Shown: positions 25,101 to 36,339 of the stretch, piece after piece | How the letters are laid out: each line of letters begins with the position of its first letter | Position numbering within the stretch: the stretch's first letter is position 1 | From: Rotaria socialis | Taxonomy: Eukaryota > Rotifera > Eurotatoria > Philodinida > Philodinidae | Assembly (NCBI GenBank): GCA_905331475.1 | Contig: CAJNYU010003038.1 | Coordinates: forward strand, 70,720 to 134,719 | Length of the DNA stretch: 64,000 bases | Direction of reading: 5' to 3' | Translations under genes and position numbers: made by a program | The notes under the pieces: generated by a model | What the model was told of the DNA's origin: nothing | What the model saw: only the letters and a program-made list of their open reading frames with translations | The model's database searches: none

Positions 25101-26951
25101 ACATCTTCTCCTGATTTCTCCTGATTTTTAGGTTTTTTCCTACTTGGTTGTTAGAGATACTTTGGACCAGTAAGAGAATTAAAAGGAAAAAAGAGAACTA
25201 TCGCAGTATATAATAGTTATAGAAACGAATAAAAAATAGTTACTTTTATTTCATTCTGCTTTAAAAAAATCATCAATTACATGACCTATTGTATACAAAG
25301 TAAGTTATCATTATGTGACTATAGACCTTCAAAATCCGGGTGTGAGAGTGTTTGGATAGACAACACTCACTCACAATCATACCCACTACTACGTTTGAGC
25401 AAAAACAATTCGACAAGAAAGTGGAGAATGGCGTACTTTTTAGTTGCCAACACTTTTTACTTCTACTTCCCAGTAAAACAAGAAAATGCCAATACGCAAG
25501 TGAAGCGGCGCCGACTATTTGCTTTAAGCGAAGAACAAAAAAAGAAATTCTTTGTAAGAAAAACAGAAAATAACGCCAAGCTCTTTACTACAAATTGTAA
25601 AGTGTGTTTGAAACAAACATTAAACCATGATAAAAATTGAGCCAGTTTTAGAAACTACTTTTTTTTGAGAACAAGAAATAAGTTGAAAATGCTAGAATGG
25701 ATGAAGACGCGTAGGGGAAAAAAGTTAAATTATTACATGCTTAACGTTCGGTTATGGTGTTGGTGCTAATAAAAGTGGAGTACAAGCAGCCATGCATGTG
25801 CCTTGTGCAGCGCTGCAAGCTGCGGCAGCTGTAATAGTTTTCATGGGAGTAGAAGCCAGCTATACACAGAGTGTATGTGTGTGCGTGTGGTTCTATATCT
25901 TTTTGCCAAGACCCACGCCCACACACTCACACCCTCAAGATTTTCTTAAATATTGGTAAACTTCCTAAAAATAAAATATATTTGTTTTCATCAAATTTAT
26001 CTTTTCTACCATCAGCTTTGTTTTTGTTAATAACCTTGGATGTAATATAAAGTAGCAGATCAATGAAATAAAAACATAATCTTTGAAAATTATCTTGACA
26101 TGAAGCTATTTTAAAAGATTTATAAGAATGCTCTTTCACAGACGCAGGCAACCCTACGATAATGGTGCTTATTCATCGAGTTTTAATTAGACACCAACAA
26201 TTTTAAAAAATATTTTGTTTTTGAATGAATAGATGCACTGTAAAATAAAATGCATTATTGGTTATTTCGATTGAATAAATTTAATTTTACATCAGAACAG
26301 ATGTTAACTGTGGAGTTTAGGATGTAGATCGAGGTAATTTTAACAAAATCATTCACACGAGATGATATGAATGTCATGTAGTTCTTTCACAAATAATTTT
26401 CTGTCGAGTTTTCTCTTCGTATTTCAATGTTTAGAGATATGCAATCTGTACGATGATCTTCAAAAAAAACAAGTAGGCAGAACGAATGACACTACTTGAT
26501 AGTATTCATTAAATATTTTCTTTTCAGAATTAATAAGGTTTGGCCATAGCCTGTCTTATCTCGTATAACTTTACTATTCATTGAGCTAAATAGCACAAGT
26601 TTCATCGATGAATGTTGGCATCTTGAAAGTTTTATTTTAGTAAATAAACTAAAGAAGCTTTGTTTCGGAATACCATAGAAGTTTGTATTGCTTTCTTTGG
26701 TTGACACTCAAAAGACGTGTTTGAAGACTGACTGAAATAATTTGTCAGGTTCTAACGGAGAAAGTCGATAGTTGACGACAAAAATACTGGAAATTTGGAA
26801 GAGGACGTACTTTAATCTGAAGGGAGAGGCTCAACTGTCCCCGTTTAATTTTGCACTCAATGGATATGTTAAGTTGTTGGATTCAAACTTATTTGATTGA
26901 TCATTCGTGAGTCTCGTTCACACTCGAAAAGAATTCGAAAGGGAGTGTGTG
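22162..26951. other. Long gene-poor stretch with simple and minisatellite repeats
   Basis: No protein gene is supported. Visible features: a CACCC/GTGGG minisatellite (24330-24465, words GTGTGGATGTGGGTGTC and ACACCCACACCCAC); AAAGTAAAGTAAAG words (24920-24990); and a run of CTCCTGATTT-like repeats (25015-25135). An open stretch at 23809-24165 on the minus strand has protein-like pieces (LTYEPENNSSWHILVVQ), but I could not connect it to any family. Confidence 0.4.
24330..24465. repeat. CACCC/GTGGG minisatellite
   Basis: Repeated ACACCCACACCCAC and GTCAACGACACCCACAC words, with GTGGATGTGGGTGTCAG-type words on the left side, forming a short inverted arrangement. Similar CCCACACCC words occur near 13075-13100 and 25905-25935. 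Confidence 0.7.
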
Positions 26952-26984
26952 CATATTCCAAGGGGGAAACAGCGGACTTTTGGA

Positions 26985-27190
26985 CTTGAAGTTACTTGAA
27001 GTTACTTGGAGTTACTTGGAGTTACTTAAAGTTACTTGAAGGCTACTTTGAGGCACTTGTAGTAACTTCAAGTATAATTTAAGATACTTGAAGTTACTTT
27101 TACCTACTTTGATGGTAATTCTAGCTACTTCGCTCTACTTGAAGCTACTTCGCTCTACTTGGAGTCAATTCACTCTACGTCGAGTTACTT
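26985..27190. repeat. Left subterminal repeats of the 6.1-kb transposon
   Basis: About fifteen diverged tandem words of the form (C/A)TACTTGAAGTTACTTG spaced every 10-18 bp directly inside the left terminus. Matching TACTTCAAG/GAAGTACTT words fill 32820-33030 at the other end in the opposite sense. Confidence 0.75.
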
Positions 27191-27478
27191 CTGGTACTTT
27201 GACATACTAATTAAGACTTTGAATGGCTTAAAGTTTGTTAGATACATGTTCAAAGATGGATGCTGAATATTGCTACGTCATGTCTTTTGATTTTATATCA
27301 TCTATCAGCGCAACGTTATGAATCTGGATGATAAATATAAATAGCAAAAATAACGACTTCAGCAGTTCAAATTCTTTTAAATTCTTTTTTCATGAACAGT
27401 TATATAAAAAACAATAAAAAAAAGCAATAAAATCCACATGTAATGTAAGAATAGTTAAAACAGAGAAGAAATGTTCAT

Positions 27479-28087
27479 TTACGAGTTCTTTTGTTTGAGA
27501 TATGTTGTGTTTATAGAAAAATCAATATCTTCAAAATGAATATTTACAGTAAAATCAATACCTTCTTCTAAAGCAAACGATTCTAAGCCTAAATTTTCTT
27601 GATTTTCAAGACACCACGTTTTGATCAATCTTAGAACATATGAATGATGTTCATCAATAGATAGTGATGAGGTTGTTGTTGGTTGTGTCGATAATATTGA
27701 AGAAGATATTGATGATGCATTAGAAGTCGACAGCTACTTCTTTCTCTTATTTTTTGATGTCTGTTGTTCATTTAATTTATCTTTTAATGCTTGTCTTAGC
27801 GAAAGAAATCCAGCAAGAACACCAGGTTTAATCAAAAGTTTATCATTTTTCATTTTAAAACACAATTGATCTTTTAACTTGTCTAATTCCTCATCTTCAA
27901 TATCTTCATTGAAAATATCAAGTGGATTTTCTATGAGCAAAAATGAAGATGTTGTTCTCACTGAAATTTTGCACAATAAGTTAGCTTCAGGTTCACCTAA
28001 CGTGTTTCGGATGAACTGGAAAAAATCATAACCAGATAAAGTTAACACATTTGATGGAAGGTAATCAAATTGAAACGAAAGTGACAT
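27479..28087 (-). CDS. Accessory protein of the 6.1-kb transposon, shares transposase N-terminal domain
   Basis: The minus-strand frame starts at 28087 (MSLSFQFDYLPSNVL). A TAG at about 27734-27736 follows KNKRKK, giving 117 residues. The same frame then continues open through SSISSSILSTQPTTTSSLSID and VLRLIKTWCLENQENL to a TAA at 27479-27481. The first 110 residues align with residues about 1-115 of the transposase at 29158: LLCKI...FLLIENPLDIF..., CFKMKNDKLLIKPGV and LKDKL match LLCIPYVFEFLRID..., CFKSKTGQYVIKPGV and LKEKL. The region after the stop also parallels the transposase (VLRLIKTW to LKSLIRWY). The TAG is either a nonsense mutation or the true end; I cannot tell. It could be a regulator or DNA-binding partner. 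Confidence 0.55.
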
Positions 28088-29157
28088 GACAAGGTTCTTC
28101 TGAAATTAAATATAAATAGAATTTCACACGGAAACACTAAAGAGAGAATTAAGCAAAAATATTTTTTTCGAAATTTCATTCTCAAGTACATAAACGAAGA
28201 AACAAGCTAAACATACTGAACACAGTATCAAATAAAGATTCGTGAATGTAACCAGCTAATGAAAATTGACTGTTTTATAATGAGCTACCACATATTCTAC
28301 GAACTAGCGACATTTTCAAATTGAATTTGGTTACAGAAAAGCTCGTGGTTCTCAATAACTATCTTAAATAAAATTTGAAGACTTGTGAGGATATGCATAT
28401 ACCGTCCATGAAGCTTTTTATTCATCTTTTTCTAATTATACCTTTTTTGGTTTAATTTTAGTATACAACACTTACACTTTATCATTCGCGTTTTCGTTAA
28501 GCGATTTTTGTTAAACTAACTTAGGTATGTCGCATTAAACATCAATACTTTTTTAACATTACTGCATATCTCACTAACACCACTTGATTTTCTTTTGGGT
28601 CTTCCTCTTCATTGATTGTATATAATGTGATTTATTCTTTTTGTAGACTGACTTTAAAGATTTTAAAAGTTCTATATATTTTCTTTTTCTGTTCGTTTTT
28701 TTTACAAAAAAACGTTCATATGTCATAGAACGTTATTATTGACCTTCTAACAAGCAATCATTCCTTGAAGTACATTGGTCTTAAAAGATGATTCAACTTA
28801 ACGCCAGAGCATAGTTAAAGCTGAAATTTTATTTTAATTAAATGTATTTAAAACAATAAGATAAAGATTAAGAGCATGATTGATTTCATCTATCTTGAAG
28901 GTTGAATTTTTCAAGATATAGTTGGTTATGTTAATATTCAATCAATCATTATTCCTATTCTTTCTTTTAGTATCTTGATATAGCTGCAACTCAATATTGA
29001 TTATCCCTGTTTGTGTTTGGCTGATATACCAGAACAAATACCTGAAGAAACAGCTATTCATTCTTTTGCGATTTAAACTGTAATGTATTTATCTTGAAAT
29101 TTATATACATGTACATTATTATTTTAGATACCAGTAGCAAATATTATTTCGTTTCAA
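28088..29157. other. Divergent intergenic region within the 6.1-kb transposon
   Basis: AT-rich sequence of about 1.07 kb between the two divergent transposon genes. I see no coding signal or nested repeat; it presumably holds both promoters. Confidence 0.5.
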
Positions 29158-32100
29158 ATGGATTTTCATAACTTCGATAAGCTCAAATTTGGAATGTCAC
29201 TTTTGCCTGATGATATATTTATGCGTGTGGACAATAATTTTTTTTCTGTTGTTAAAACAATTGCCGGTGATTCTGTCGTTAAAATATTAAAAATCCAATT
29301 AATAAATTCTGCACGAAAATTATTATGCATACCTTATGTTTTTGAATTTTTGCGTATAGACTCTGAAGAAGTTGGTGCTATTAAACTTGAATCCTGTTTT
29401 AAATCTAAAACAGGGCAATATGTGATTAAGCCAGGTGTTCAAAGTAGCTTACTATATCTAATAGATTTACTAAAGGAAAAATTAAAAAAAGAAAAAGAAT
29501 CAACAATGAATGATGACAATCAAAGTTATCTAAACATTCTTACTAAGGAATTTCTTGATAATCATCCATTGCTTAAGTCTCTTATTAGATGGTACCAACA
29601 AATGGATGTAATCGAAAACAACAACAAGAACAACAAAACACATAATTTTCTGCAATTATTTATTGATAATTTAACAAACAATTTAACTCGATCTCCTAAC
29701 AACTTTCGATATGATGAATCAATGAAAAATTTTGCATTATGTTTGTATATATTAGGTGGAAAACAAACTTATGAATTTATTTGTTTAAACTTGTACGGAT
29801 CCATACTTAATTTAACAACGCTCGGCGATTTAATTAAAACTTCAAATATGGCCTTAAATGAAGCAGAGTTTAGGTTTGAATATCTTCCTCAATTGCATTC
29901 AAGCTTTGGTTTTTGCTCTGAAGATACTACTGGAGTGATTCGTAAAGTTGAATATGATTGTTCAACAAACTCTTTTGTTAGATTTGCCACGCCAGTTACT
30001 GATGGTGTTCCATTATCACAATGCTTTCAAGTAGATACATTTAATGATATAAAAGAAATTTATGATATGAGTGAACAAGCTCGACTATTGAATGTACATA
30101 TGTTTCAAGGTATACATAGTGATGATAATACAACGAGTATTCCAAGACCATTTCTACTGTCTGCATATGGCATCAATAATAATTTTACGGCTTTGGATGT
30201 TTTACAAAGATGGTTATATATATATCGGAATTGCTTAAAAAACGGCGTTCGTGTGATTGATTTTTCTACAGGTAAATTCTAATCTTACACCATTAAAATA
30301 TGCTATTTTTCATTTGTTTGCAGATGCTGATGCAAAGTATTTAAGTGCCATGCGCCTTGCGAGTGGCTTTTTGCGTCGTCACCAAATTTCAAATTAGAAA
30401 CATATCAACACGCGTTTAAAATAAATATCCCAAAAGAATGGACATGGTTTTTTCTGGAAAAGAATCAACTTTTCTTGTTTTATCAAGATCCAGTTCATCT
30501 CGTCACAAAATGGAGAAATAGGTTATTTTCAGCAACAGCGGATCTATGCTTTGGCGCTGATAAATTAGTATAAAGCATATAGAAGAATTAATTGAAGATG
30601 ATCAATATACAAAATTAGACCATGGAATAACGCAGAGCGACATTAATCCAAAAGATCGTCAAAACTATCGCTCTTGTGCCCAGGTCGTGGGCGTACGGCG
30701 GGAAACGGCCGGAAAGCACAGGAAAGCGCTGGAAAGGGGAAGCAGTATTCCAGTTGGAAGTTACCGGATTTTCTTCCTGTAGATTCCGATCAACTTCCAG
30801 ATGTAAAACACAGAAAACTGACCGGAAAACACAGGAAACTGACCGGAATCCACAGGAAAAAAATCCGGTAACTTCCAACTGGAATACTGCTTCCAGTTTC
30901 CAGTGCTTTCCCGTGCTTTCCGGCCAGATACGGTGATTTTTCCGCATCTTTCCGGCCGGTTCCTACAGTATCCGTCCTCCGGAATCATTGACCTGGGTGT
31001 TAAATTAATATCTGATGATGTTATCAATCTACTTACTGATCGTAAAGACACAGAAGGAACAGTAATTTATGTAATGTTGCTGAAAATGATAGTAAGAGCT
31101 TACATGGACAAATCGACCACATTGAGTGAACGTAAGTTTATTTTGCAAGTTAGAAGAAAGAAGTATAACGCTTTCTTTAATTGAAAATATTCCTTTATTT
31201 AGGTTTAGAATCCGCCTGGTATGTTGTATTTGTTTGTCGAATATGGTGGTCTTGGTTAAAAAAGGAGTCATCCTCAAGCTCATCAAAACGCACAACAGCA
31301 TGTGAACAACAAAATCATATTAACAAATATTTCATCACAAAACCTGCTTATTTATCTGTTGAGCCAAATGCACACAATATGCTTTATATGGTGCTTTTAG
31401 TGAAGCAACATTCGTTACCCAAACAAGCATTAATCAATATACATTTATTTAATTCTCAGGGATGTGAATCCTTGTTCAGAGATGCAAGATCTTTAAGTGG
31501 CTCATTTTCAACAATAGTTAACTTCACTGTCAATAACTTTATCAAACGCTCACAAAAATTAGCAATATTAAATCAATTTAAATATGATCAATCAGAGCAT
31601 AATTTTCTTTTCCAAAGCATCATAAACATAAACACGATGATCGATTAGTATTACCTGATCAATTGAATGAAATTGATAAATTAGACATCGAACAAATAAT
31701 CAGCAATGCATATGATCAAGCAACACATATTGTTTAACATTCAAAAATGTTAGATGCATTAAAACGGCACGATTCAATTAAATTACAAAGCTTGAGCGAA
31801 TTTGTTTTTGATAATTTAAGTAAAACTTCAAAAATGCGTAATTTTTCTTCATAAATAACAAATTATTATGTCGACGAGTTTGACTTAGACGACAAAAACG
31901 ACGATGATAATGTACTTAATGATGAACAAAATCAGCTCGATGATGAAGCGTTATTGGATTTTGAAAATGACGACGATGTTGTTGATGAAGAAGATGTACT
32001 TACTTCTACAAAATCTGAGTTCAATGGAATAAGAGTATTTGATGATATTGATCCAAATTTAAAGCAATCGTACTTCAAGATTAAATTAAATGACAAAATT

Positions 32101-32199
32101 AAGTACCTTCATAAACAATCAGCGTGCTGGTTATTGTCAAATAAAATAACAAAACTGTCAAGTGATCGTTTATCTCGTTGTAAACAGCAAAGCAGTTAA
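29158..32199 (+). pseudogene. Decayed multi-exon transposase of the 6.1-kb transposon
   Basis: The first exon (29158 to about 30270) is open for about 370 residues and holds the domain shared with the minus-strand gene. After an intron (about 30271-30324) the frame shifts near 30365 (the ...LASGFL.. / ..ASSPNF.. step). YQDPVHLVTKWRNRL follows, which resembles the Asp-His-Lys-Arg-Asn motif around a catalytic Asp in P-like and Kolobok-like RNase H-fold transposases. Another shift lies near 30570, then the foldback insertion at 30671. Coding resumes at DLGVKLISDDVINLL. A short intron (about 31132-31200) precedes LESAWYVVFVCRIWWSWL, and the conserved C-terminal block CESLFRDARSLSGSFSTIV comes next. 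After 31648 there are several stops, with a recognisable acidic tail and HKQSACWLLSN near 32110-32145. So it is decayed, with roughly five lesions plus one insertion. Confidence 0.7.
30671..30995. mobile_element. GC-rich foldback element, copy 2, inserted in the transposase
   Basis: A long palindrome of about 325 bp. The outer words are CCCAGGTC (30672) and GACCTGGG (about 30988-30995). The arms match closely over GGAAGCAGTATTCCAGTTGG / CCAACTGGAATACTGCTTCC and CGGCCGGAAAG / CTTTCCGGCCG. The centre has short tandem ACAGGAAACTGACCGGAA-like words. It shares GAAGCAGTATTC and CTGTAGGAA arm words with 17725-18050. It interrupts the transposase between RQNYRSCAQ and DLGVKL. Open frames on both strands here are palindrome artefacts. 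Confidence 0.75.
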
Positions 32200-32281
32200 A
32201 TATCTATTCATGAACTTAATGTTTTAATGTTTTTGTTGATGATTTTCTTTTGGTTTAAACAATTAAGATAAATAAAAAAGC

Positions 32282-32692
32282 TTGTTAGCGCAGCCCCATT
32301 GGGGCTAAAATGTGGAACTCACATATATCCCTAGGCTTACTAAAATAGTTCAAAATAGTTCATCTGAAAAATCTACCTTGATTTCCAAAACCTATACTTA
32401 GGTCATTGCCTATTTGCTTATGTCTGCAATGGAATATTAATTGTTAGCTCGTATATTTAACAATGGCAGAGACTAGTTACTATGGTCTGTAATGGGCAAG
32501 CATTGCTTTTTTCGTGCCGTCTGTAATTAAAAAAGGAAGAAATAGCAGTCTAATTAGTCAAGCTTCTAATTAGCACAATTTTAAGCTCATTTATGTCTGT
32601 AATGGGGAGGGGGTGAGGAGCCGCAAAAATCTCGCTTTTAAACTTACACTCACCATTTTCTTCGAAAATATATGTGAGTTCCACAAAAGTCT
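32282..32692 (-). mobile_element. Helentron-like non-autonomous element, copy 2
   Basis: Same ends as the copy at 8915-9443: hairpin AGCCCCATTGGGGCT then TGTGGAACTCACATAT on the left; GAGGAGCCGC, CTTACACTCACC and ATATATGTGAGTTCCACA on the right. 410 bp with no coding capacity. It is inserted between the end of the transposase and the right terminus of the 6.1-kb transposon, so it is younger than that element. Confidence 0.55.
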
Positions 32693-33054
32693 TTAGTATT
32701 TTTTTTTATTAGTTTAATACCATTTATTGAATTTTCCATTTCCAAAGGATATTTTTAAGACTCTGTAGAAACTTTTTGGTAGTTTTATGTCCTTAAACTT
32801 GTTTCCCAAAACTTAAGAAGAAATTCGAAGTACTTTGTGATACTTTACCCGTAATTCGAAGTACTTTCTAATACTTTACCGGTAATTCGAAGTACTCTGC
32901 TACATTTTACCAGTACTTAAAAGTACTTCGTGATACTCTAAGTGTATTTGAGCCTACTACTCAATACTTCGCTCAACTTTAGGCTACTTCAAGTTACTTT
33001 TCTACTTTGACCTACTTTCCTACTTCAAGTACGCTGTTTCCCCCTTGGCATATT

Positions 33055-34148
33055 CAGCTCAGATTCATTCTACCCTAGCCACTCGAAACCCCCACAGACA
33101 GAATAAAATATAATTTATTTCATTTTAGAAGATCTTGAATACGTCATTGAATTGAGGTTTGATTTTATGGACATATTCTCATAAAAAATATTCTTTACAC
33201 AGCAGTGATTCGACACCAGGAAAATTTATCGATTAGAATAATTTCATAAATAAAATAAATGCAAAATCTGATAATAAAATTTGATGAGATAGCGTATTTT
33301 CCTATTTTATTTTCAGAAGTAATAAAAAATTTGATTATATCACATCAAAATGAGGAAAGTTCTGATTATGTATGCCACTTTGTAGATCTGTTATGATAAA
33401 ATGATACATATTGAACGCTACTGTTAACACATAATTGATGTTTTTCTTTTCAACATCTTTGTCATCTCGTATCAAATCTCATTTCTAGCTCAGTATTCCG
33501 GAAAAAATTTATGTGAAAAAAGTTTTTCTCTTAGATTGTTTGAGTGCAGCCCAAAATAGACACATTATATCTATTTGAATAATCTTTTCAGTATATTCCT
33601 TGTTTTTCTTGTAGATTCATCCATGCAACATTTCATTAACTAAAAGTAATTTTACTTTGAAATAATTGATGAATTCATGTTCTCTTTCAAAAATAGCCTG
33701 TTGTCAGATATACGATCTGATAAATACATATTTTGAAGTTTTAGATGAGAAGCAAATGCTATTCTAAATGACATTACCAATTAGTTTACATGGAAGAAGC
33801 TTTTATTACATTCTTTCTCTTATGCAACCTCTTTTTGACAGAAAGCGAATGATAACAATCTAGCTGGATATAAAATAATTACCAATTCTCATTCTAAAAT
33901 TTTTCATTGGTTATTTCTTTTTCTAGCATAATAAAAGAGAAGAGAAATGTTTTGAAGAATTATAAACATTGCATTCATTGTGAAAATCTCATACAGGTCA
34001 GTACATTGTGTTCACATAAGATCGTAATCGATTAAATGTATCTCATGTACGAGCTCAAATTCCCCCCTACACAATTTATCATCCATGCATTTTATTGTTT
34101 AATGAAACTGGCAACCACTGGATGCCACCTTCTTCTTCTTCTCGCGCA
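33055..34148. other. Intergenic, no gene seen
   Basis: AT-rich sequence between the 6.1-kb transposon and the repeat upstream of the GPCR. No supported feature. Confidence 0.5.
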
Positions 34149-34405
34149 CTACTCTGAAAAAAATAAAGGAGGTTTACAGAACCCTCCGAAAAGGTTCTGT
34201 AGATTTTCAAAATGCTCCAAATGTGTTCAAAGTCTCAAAAAAAGGATGAAAATTTTGACAGAACCTTTTGAAGGTTTTGCGTTTTACCCAAGCGCAGAAC
34301 CATCTCTTACAGAACCTTTTTTTCGGTTCTGTACAGCAAAAAACGGTTCCGTGAGAAAATACGAAACCTTGAAGGTTCTGTACGAAACCATTAACCGTTG
34401 GTGCG
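34149..34405. repeat. Repeat rich in GGTTCTGT/ACAGAACC palindromes
   Basis: Starts near CTCTGAAAAAAATAAAGG and contains many ACAGAACC, AGGTTCTG and GAAACC words arranged as small palindromes. This style resembles the ends of the TA-flanked element at 15948-18287. It runs up to an undetermined base at 34411. Probably a non-autonomous DNA transposon fragment. Confidence 0.45.
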
Positions 34406-34411
34406 TAACCN

Positions 34412-34560
34412 GGCACTATGACGCTTCGCGCGGTACTAAAAAAATCTAGAAACCAATTTTCAAAAAAATTCGTTTTTTCTCTGAGTTTAATGAATTTGTA
34501 TAAAATTGGTCCGAAAGTCCGGCCCGAAAATTCCGTGGGCCGAAATTCATGTAACCCTCT
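34412..34560. repeat. Dispersed repeat, copy A (inverted copy at 48622-48790)
   Basis: About 150 bp that matches the reverse complement of 48622-48790, including CTAGAAACCAATTTTCAAAA, TTTGTATAAAATTGGTCCGA and CGAAATTCATGTAACCC. The word CGCTTCGCGCGGTACT near the left end is the counterpart of AGTACCGAGCGAAGCG in the other copy. Confidence 0.8.
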
Positions 34561-34712
34561 CTGTCGATTGAATCCGCTCTCAGTATAAATGACCGGCTTC
34601 TTGCATATCATGTGTGAGCAGATGTTCGTCACATTATTCTATGACATCATGAATCGATTCTTGATTCCTACTTCCATATGAATATATTTTTTAGATTATT
34701 GTAAAACTTTCA

Positions 34713-35756
34713 GTGATGTCTGACACTCAAGTTTCGAATGATTCCGGCAACAGTTCATTTGGTGGCAACTCCGACATTCTGATACCGCACGCTGCTCGCT
34801 TTTGGATTCTTCTACCACCCGATATTGCATCTACCTTATGCACATTTGTAACTCTCATTTATATTTTTAAAAATCAAAAAGCACGTTCAAACATAAAAAA
34901 TCATGTTCTCATAATTTTGCTTCTTTTTGGCTTGGCTATTCAATTAATTGATGTACCTTTCTACCTTAACTTTACTGTGCATTCGGCTGTTATTCCAGCA
35001 AATCCATCAGTTTGTCAAATTTGGAGTTTCGTCGATATTGGTTTGTACAATGGAACAATCATTCTCATGGCTTGGATGTCGTTTGAACGACATATTCTCG
35101 TATTTCATGATCAATGGGTGTCAACAAGAAAAAAACGAATAATCATACATTATATACCAATATCTTCGATAATTTTATATGTTTTTATTTATTACATATA
35201 TGTTATTTATTTTTATCCATGTAAACATGATTATGATTATGCATCCATCTATTGTGGCTCCTCCACCTGTTATACAGACAACAAGATTTTGAATTGGTGG
35301 GATATATTTGCTAACAGTGTCATACCGTCCTTACTCGAACCATTTATTACATTGAGTTTTCTTTTTCGAGTAATCTGGCAGAAGCATCGCTCACATCAGC
35401 CGATGCAATGGCGTAAAAGGCGAAAAATGACAATTCAGCTCATGGGGCTGGCGATTCCAAATTTCTCTCTGAACTTTCCCCTGAGCGTTTTGTATATTGC
35501 TCAGCTATGTGGTATGCCGTTCTACAGCGAATCCGATGTTACATCGTACATGTATTTCTTTTGCTACTTCATTACTTTCATATTTTCATTCATTTGCCTT
35601 ATCTCGATAGTTGATGTAAAAAAAGTATTTCTAGAAAAAATATTTCACCGACAACGACAGCCATTAACACGATTCACAGTGACAGTTAAACCGCAAGGCT
35701 CTAGAACAATTATGGCCACTCAAATTCCACTGAAGAATTTTAAAATTCAATATTAG
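34713..35756 (+). CDS. Rhodopsin-like seven-transmembrane GPCR
   Basis: A single-exon gene of 347 residues with seven hydrophobic segments at roughly 30-55, 65-88, 100-125, 145-168, 197-220, 240-265 and 275-300. TM3 ends in SFERHILVF, the DRY-equivalent; a Cys precedes TM3 (PSVCQIW) and further Cys residues lie in extracellular loop 2, as in class A receptors. The N-terminus is short and contains NxS/T glycosylation sites (NDSGNSS). There is no clear NPxxY in TM7, which is common in the large bdelloid-type receptor expansions. The ligand is unknown. Start: ATG at 34713; the next codon after the first Met is also Met, so the start is not sharply defined. The gene appears intact. Confidence 0.88.
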   Translation: MMSDTQVSNDSGNSSFGGNSDILIPHAARFWILLPPDIASTLCTFVTLIYIFKNQKARSNIKNHVLIILLLFGLAIQLIDVPFYLNFTVHSAVIPANPSVCQIWSFVDIGLYNGTIILMAWMSFERHILVFHDQWVSTRKKRIIIHYIPISSIILYVFIYYIYVIYFYPCKHDYDYASIYCGSSTCYTDNKILNWWDIFANSVIPSLLEPFITLSFLFRVIWQKHRSHQPMQWRKRRKMTIQLMGLAIPNFSLNFPLSVLYIAQLCGMPFYSESDVTSYMYFFCYFITFIFSFICLISIVDVKKVFLEKIFHRQRQPLTRFTVTVKPQGSRTIMATQIPLKNFKIQY

Positions 35757-36339
35757 TTTTGGTTTCAGCAATGACTAATGCTTTGATGTTGTATTCTGCT
35801 TGAAAATAAACTTAAAATATTCATGATTATCACATACAATGAGTAATAAAATCGCTAATAATTGTCATAATTCGATAAATGATTGCTATGAACTTTGTTG
35901 CAGTAAGATGTCATAATCCTAACTCGATGAAGTAAAAGTGGACACAGAGTATCCAAGTTTTAAAACTGAATTGTATTCAGTACTAATACTGTAAAGACTT
36001 TCTGTGAAATTTTTACTTTTTAAGAAGATTCAATGGCACCAAGATATCTGAAAAAATGATCAGTTAATGACACTATTATTATAAAAGTGTTCTGTTAGAT
36101 AATATTAACAAAGTTTTATCATACTGACACAAAACAATCGAAAATCTATAAAGTTGATCATCATTTCTCTTGATGATCAACAGCATATAAACTCTTTTTT
36201 TTTATTTCAAGAATACATAGTTTTCTCTTTCGTGGACACCCTATTTTCATTTTCATTTTTAATATTTATCAGTATGAGCATTCATTCAAGTGGCAAATGA
36301 CCTAGTTATGAATATCCATCATATAATCTTGGTTATTAA
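35757..36339. other. Intergenic, no gene seen
   Basis: 3' flank of the GPCR gene up to a repeat-end fragment. No supported feature. Confidence 0.5.

Larger units (their letters stand above)
26958..33048. mobile_element. 6.1-kb DNA transposon with two divergent genes, superfamily unassigned
   Basis: Perfect 17-bp terminal inverted repeats CCAAGGGGGAAACAGCG / CGCTGTTTCCCCCTTGG lie at 26958 and 33048. They are directly flanked by the 6-base duplication CATATT (26952-26957 and 33049-33054). Subterminal regions are dense in GTTACTTGAAGTTACTTG-type words on the left (26985-27190) and TTCGAAGTACTTTGTGATAC-type words on the right (32820-33030), which probably bind transposase. The element carries a transposase-like gene (29158-32199, plus) and a second gene (27479-28087, minus) sharing its N-terminal domain. 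Later insertions inside it are a foldback element (30671-30995) and a helentron-like element (32282-32692). The terminal repeats are still perfect although the genes are decayed. A fragment of the same end occurs at 48578-48620. Confidence 0.85.

Noticed and set aside
25281-25640. Plus-strand frame of 119 codons with a Lys/Arg-rich tail
   Set aside because: No recognisable domain and a biased composition; not supported as a gene.
30615-31051. Overlapping open frames on both strands
   Set aside because: Symmetry of the GC-rich foldback element makes mirrored frames; no protein family match.
34036-34449. Plus-strand frame of 137 codons upstream of the GPCR
   Set aside because: Covers the GGTTCTGT palindrome repeat and crosses an undetermined base; repeat artefact.
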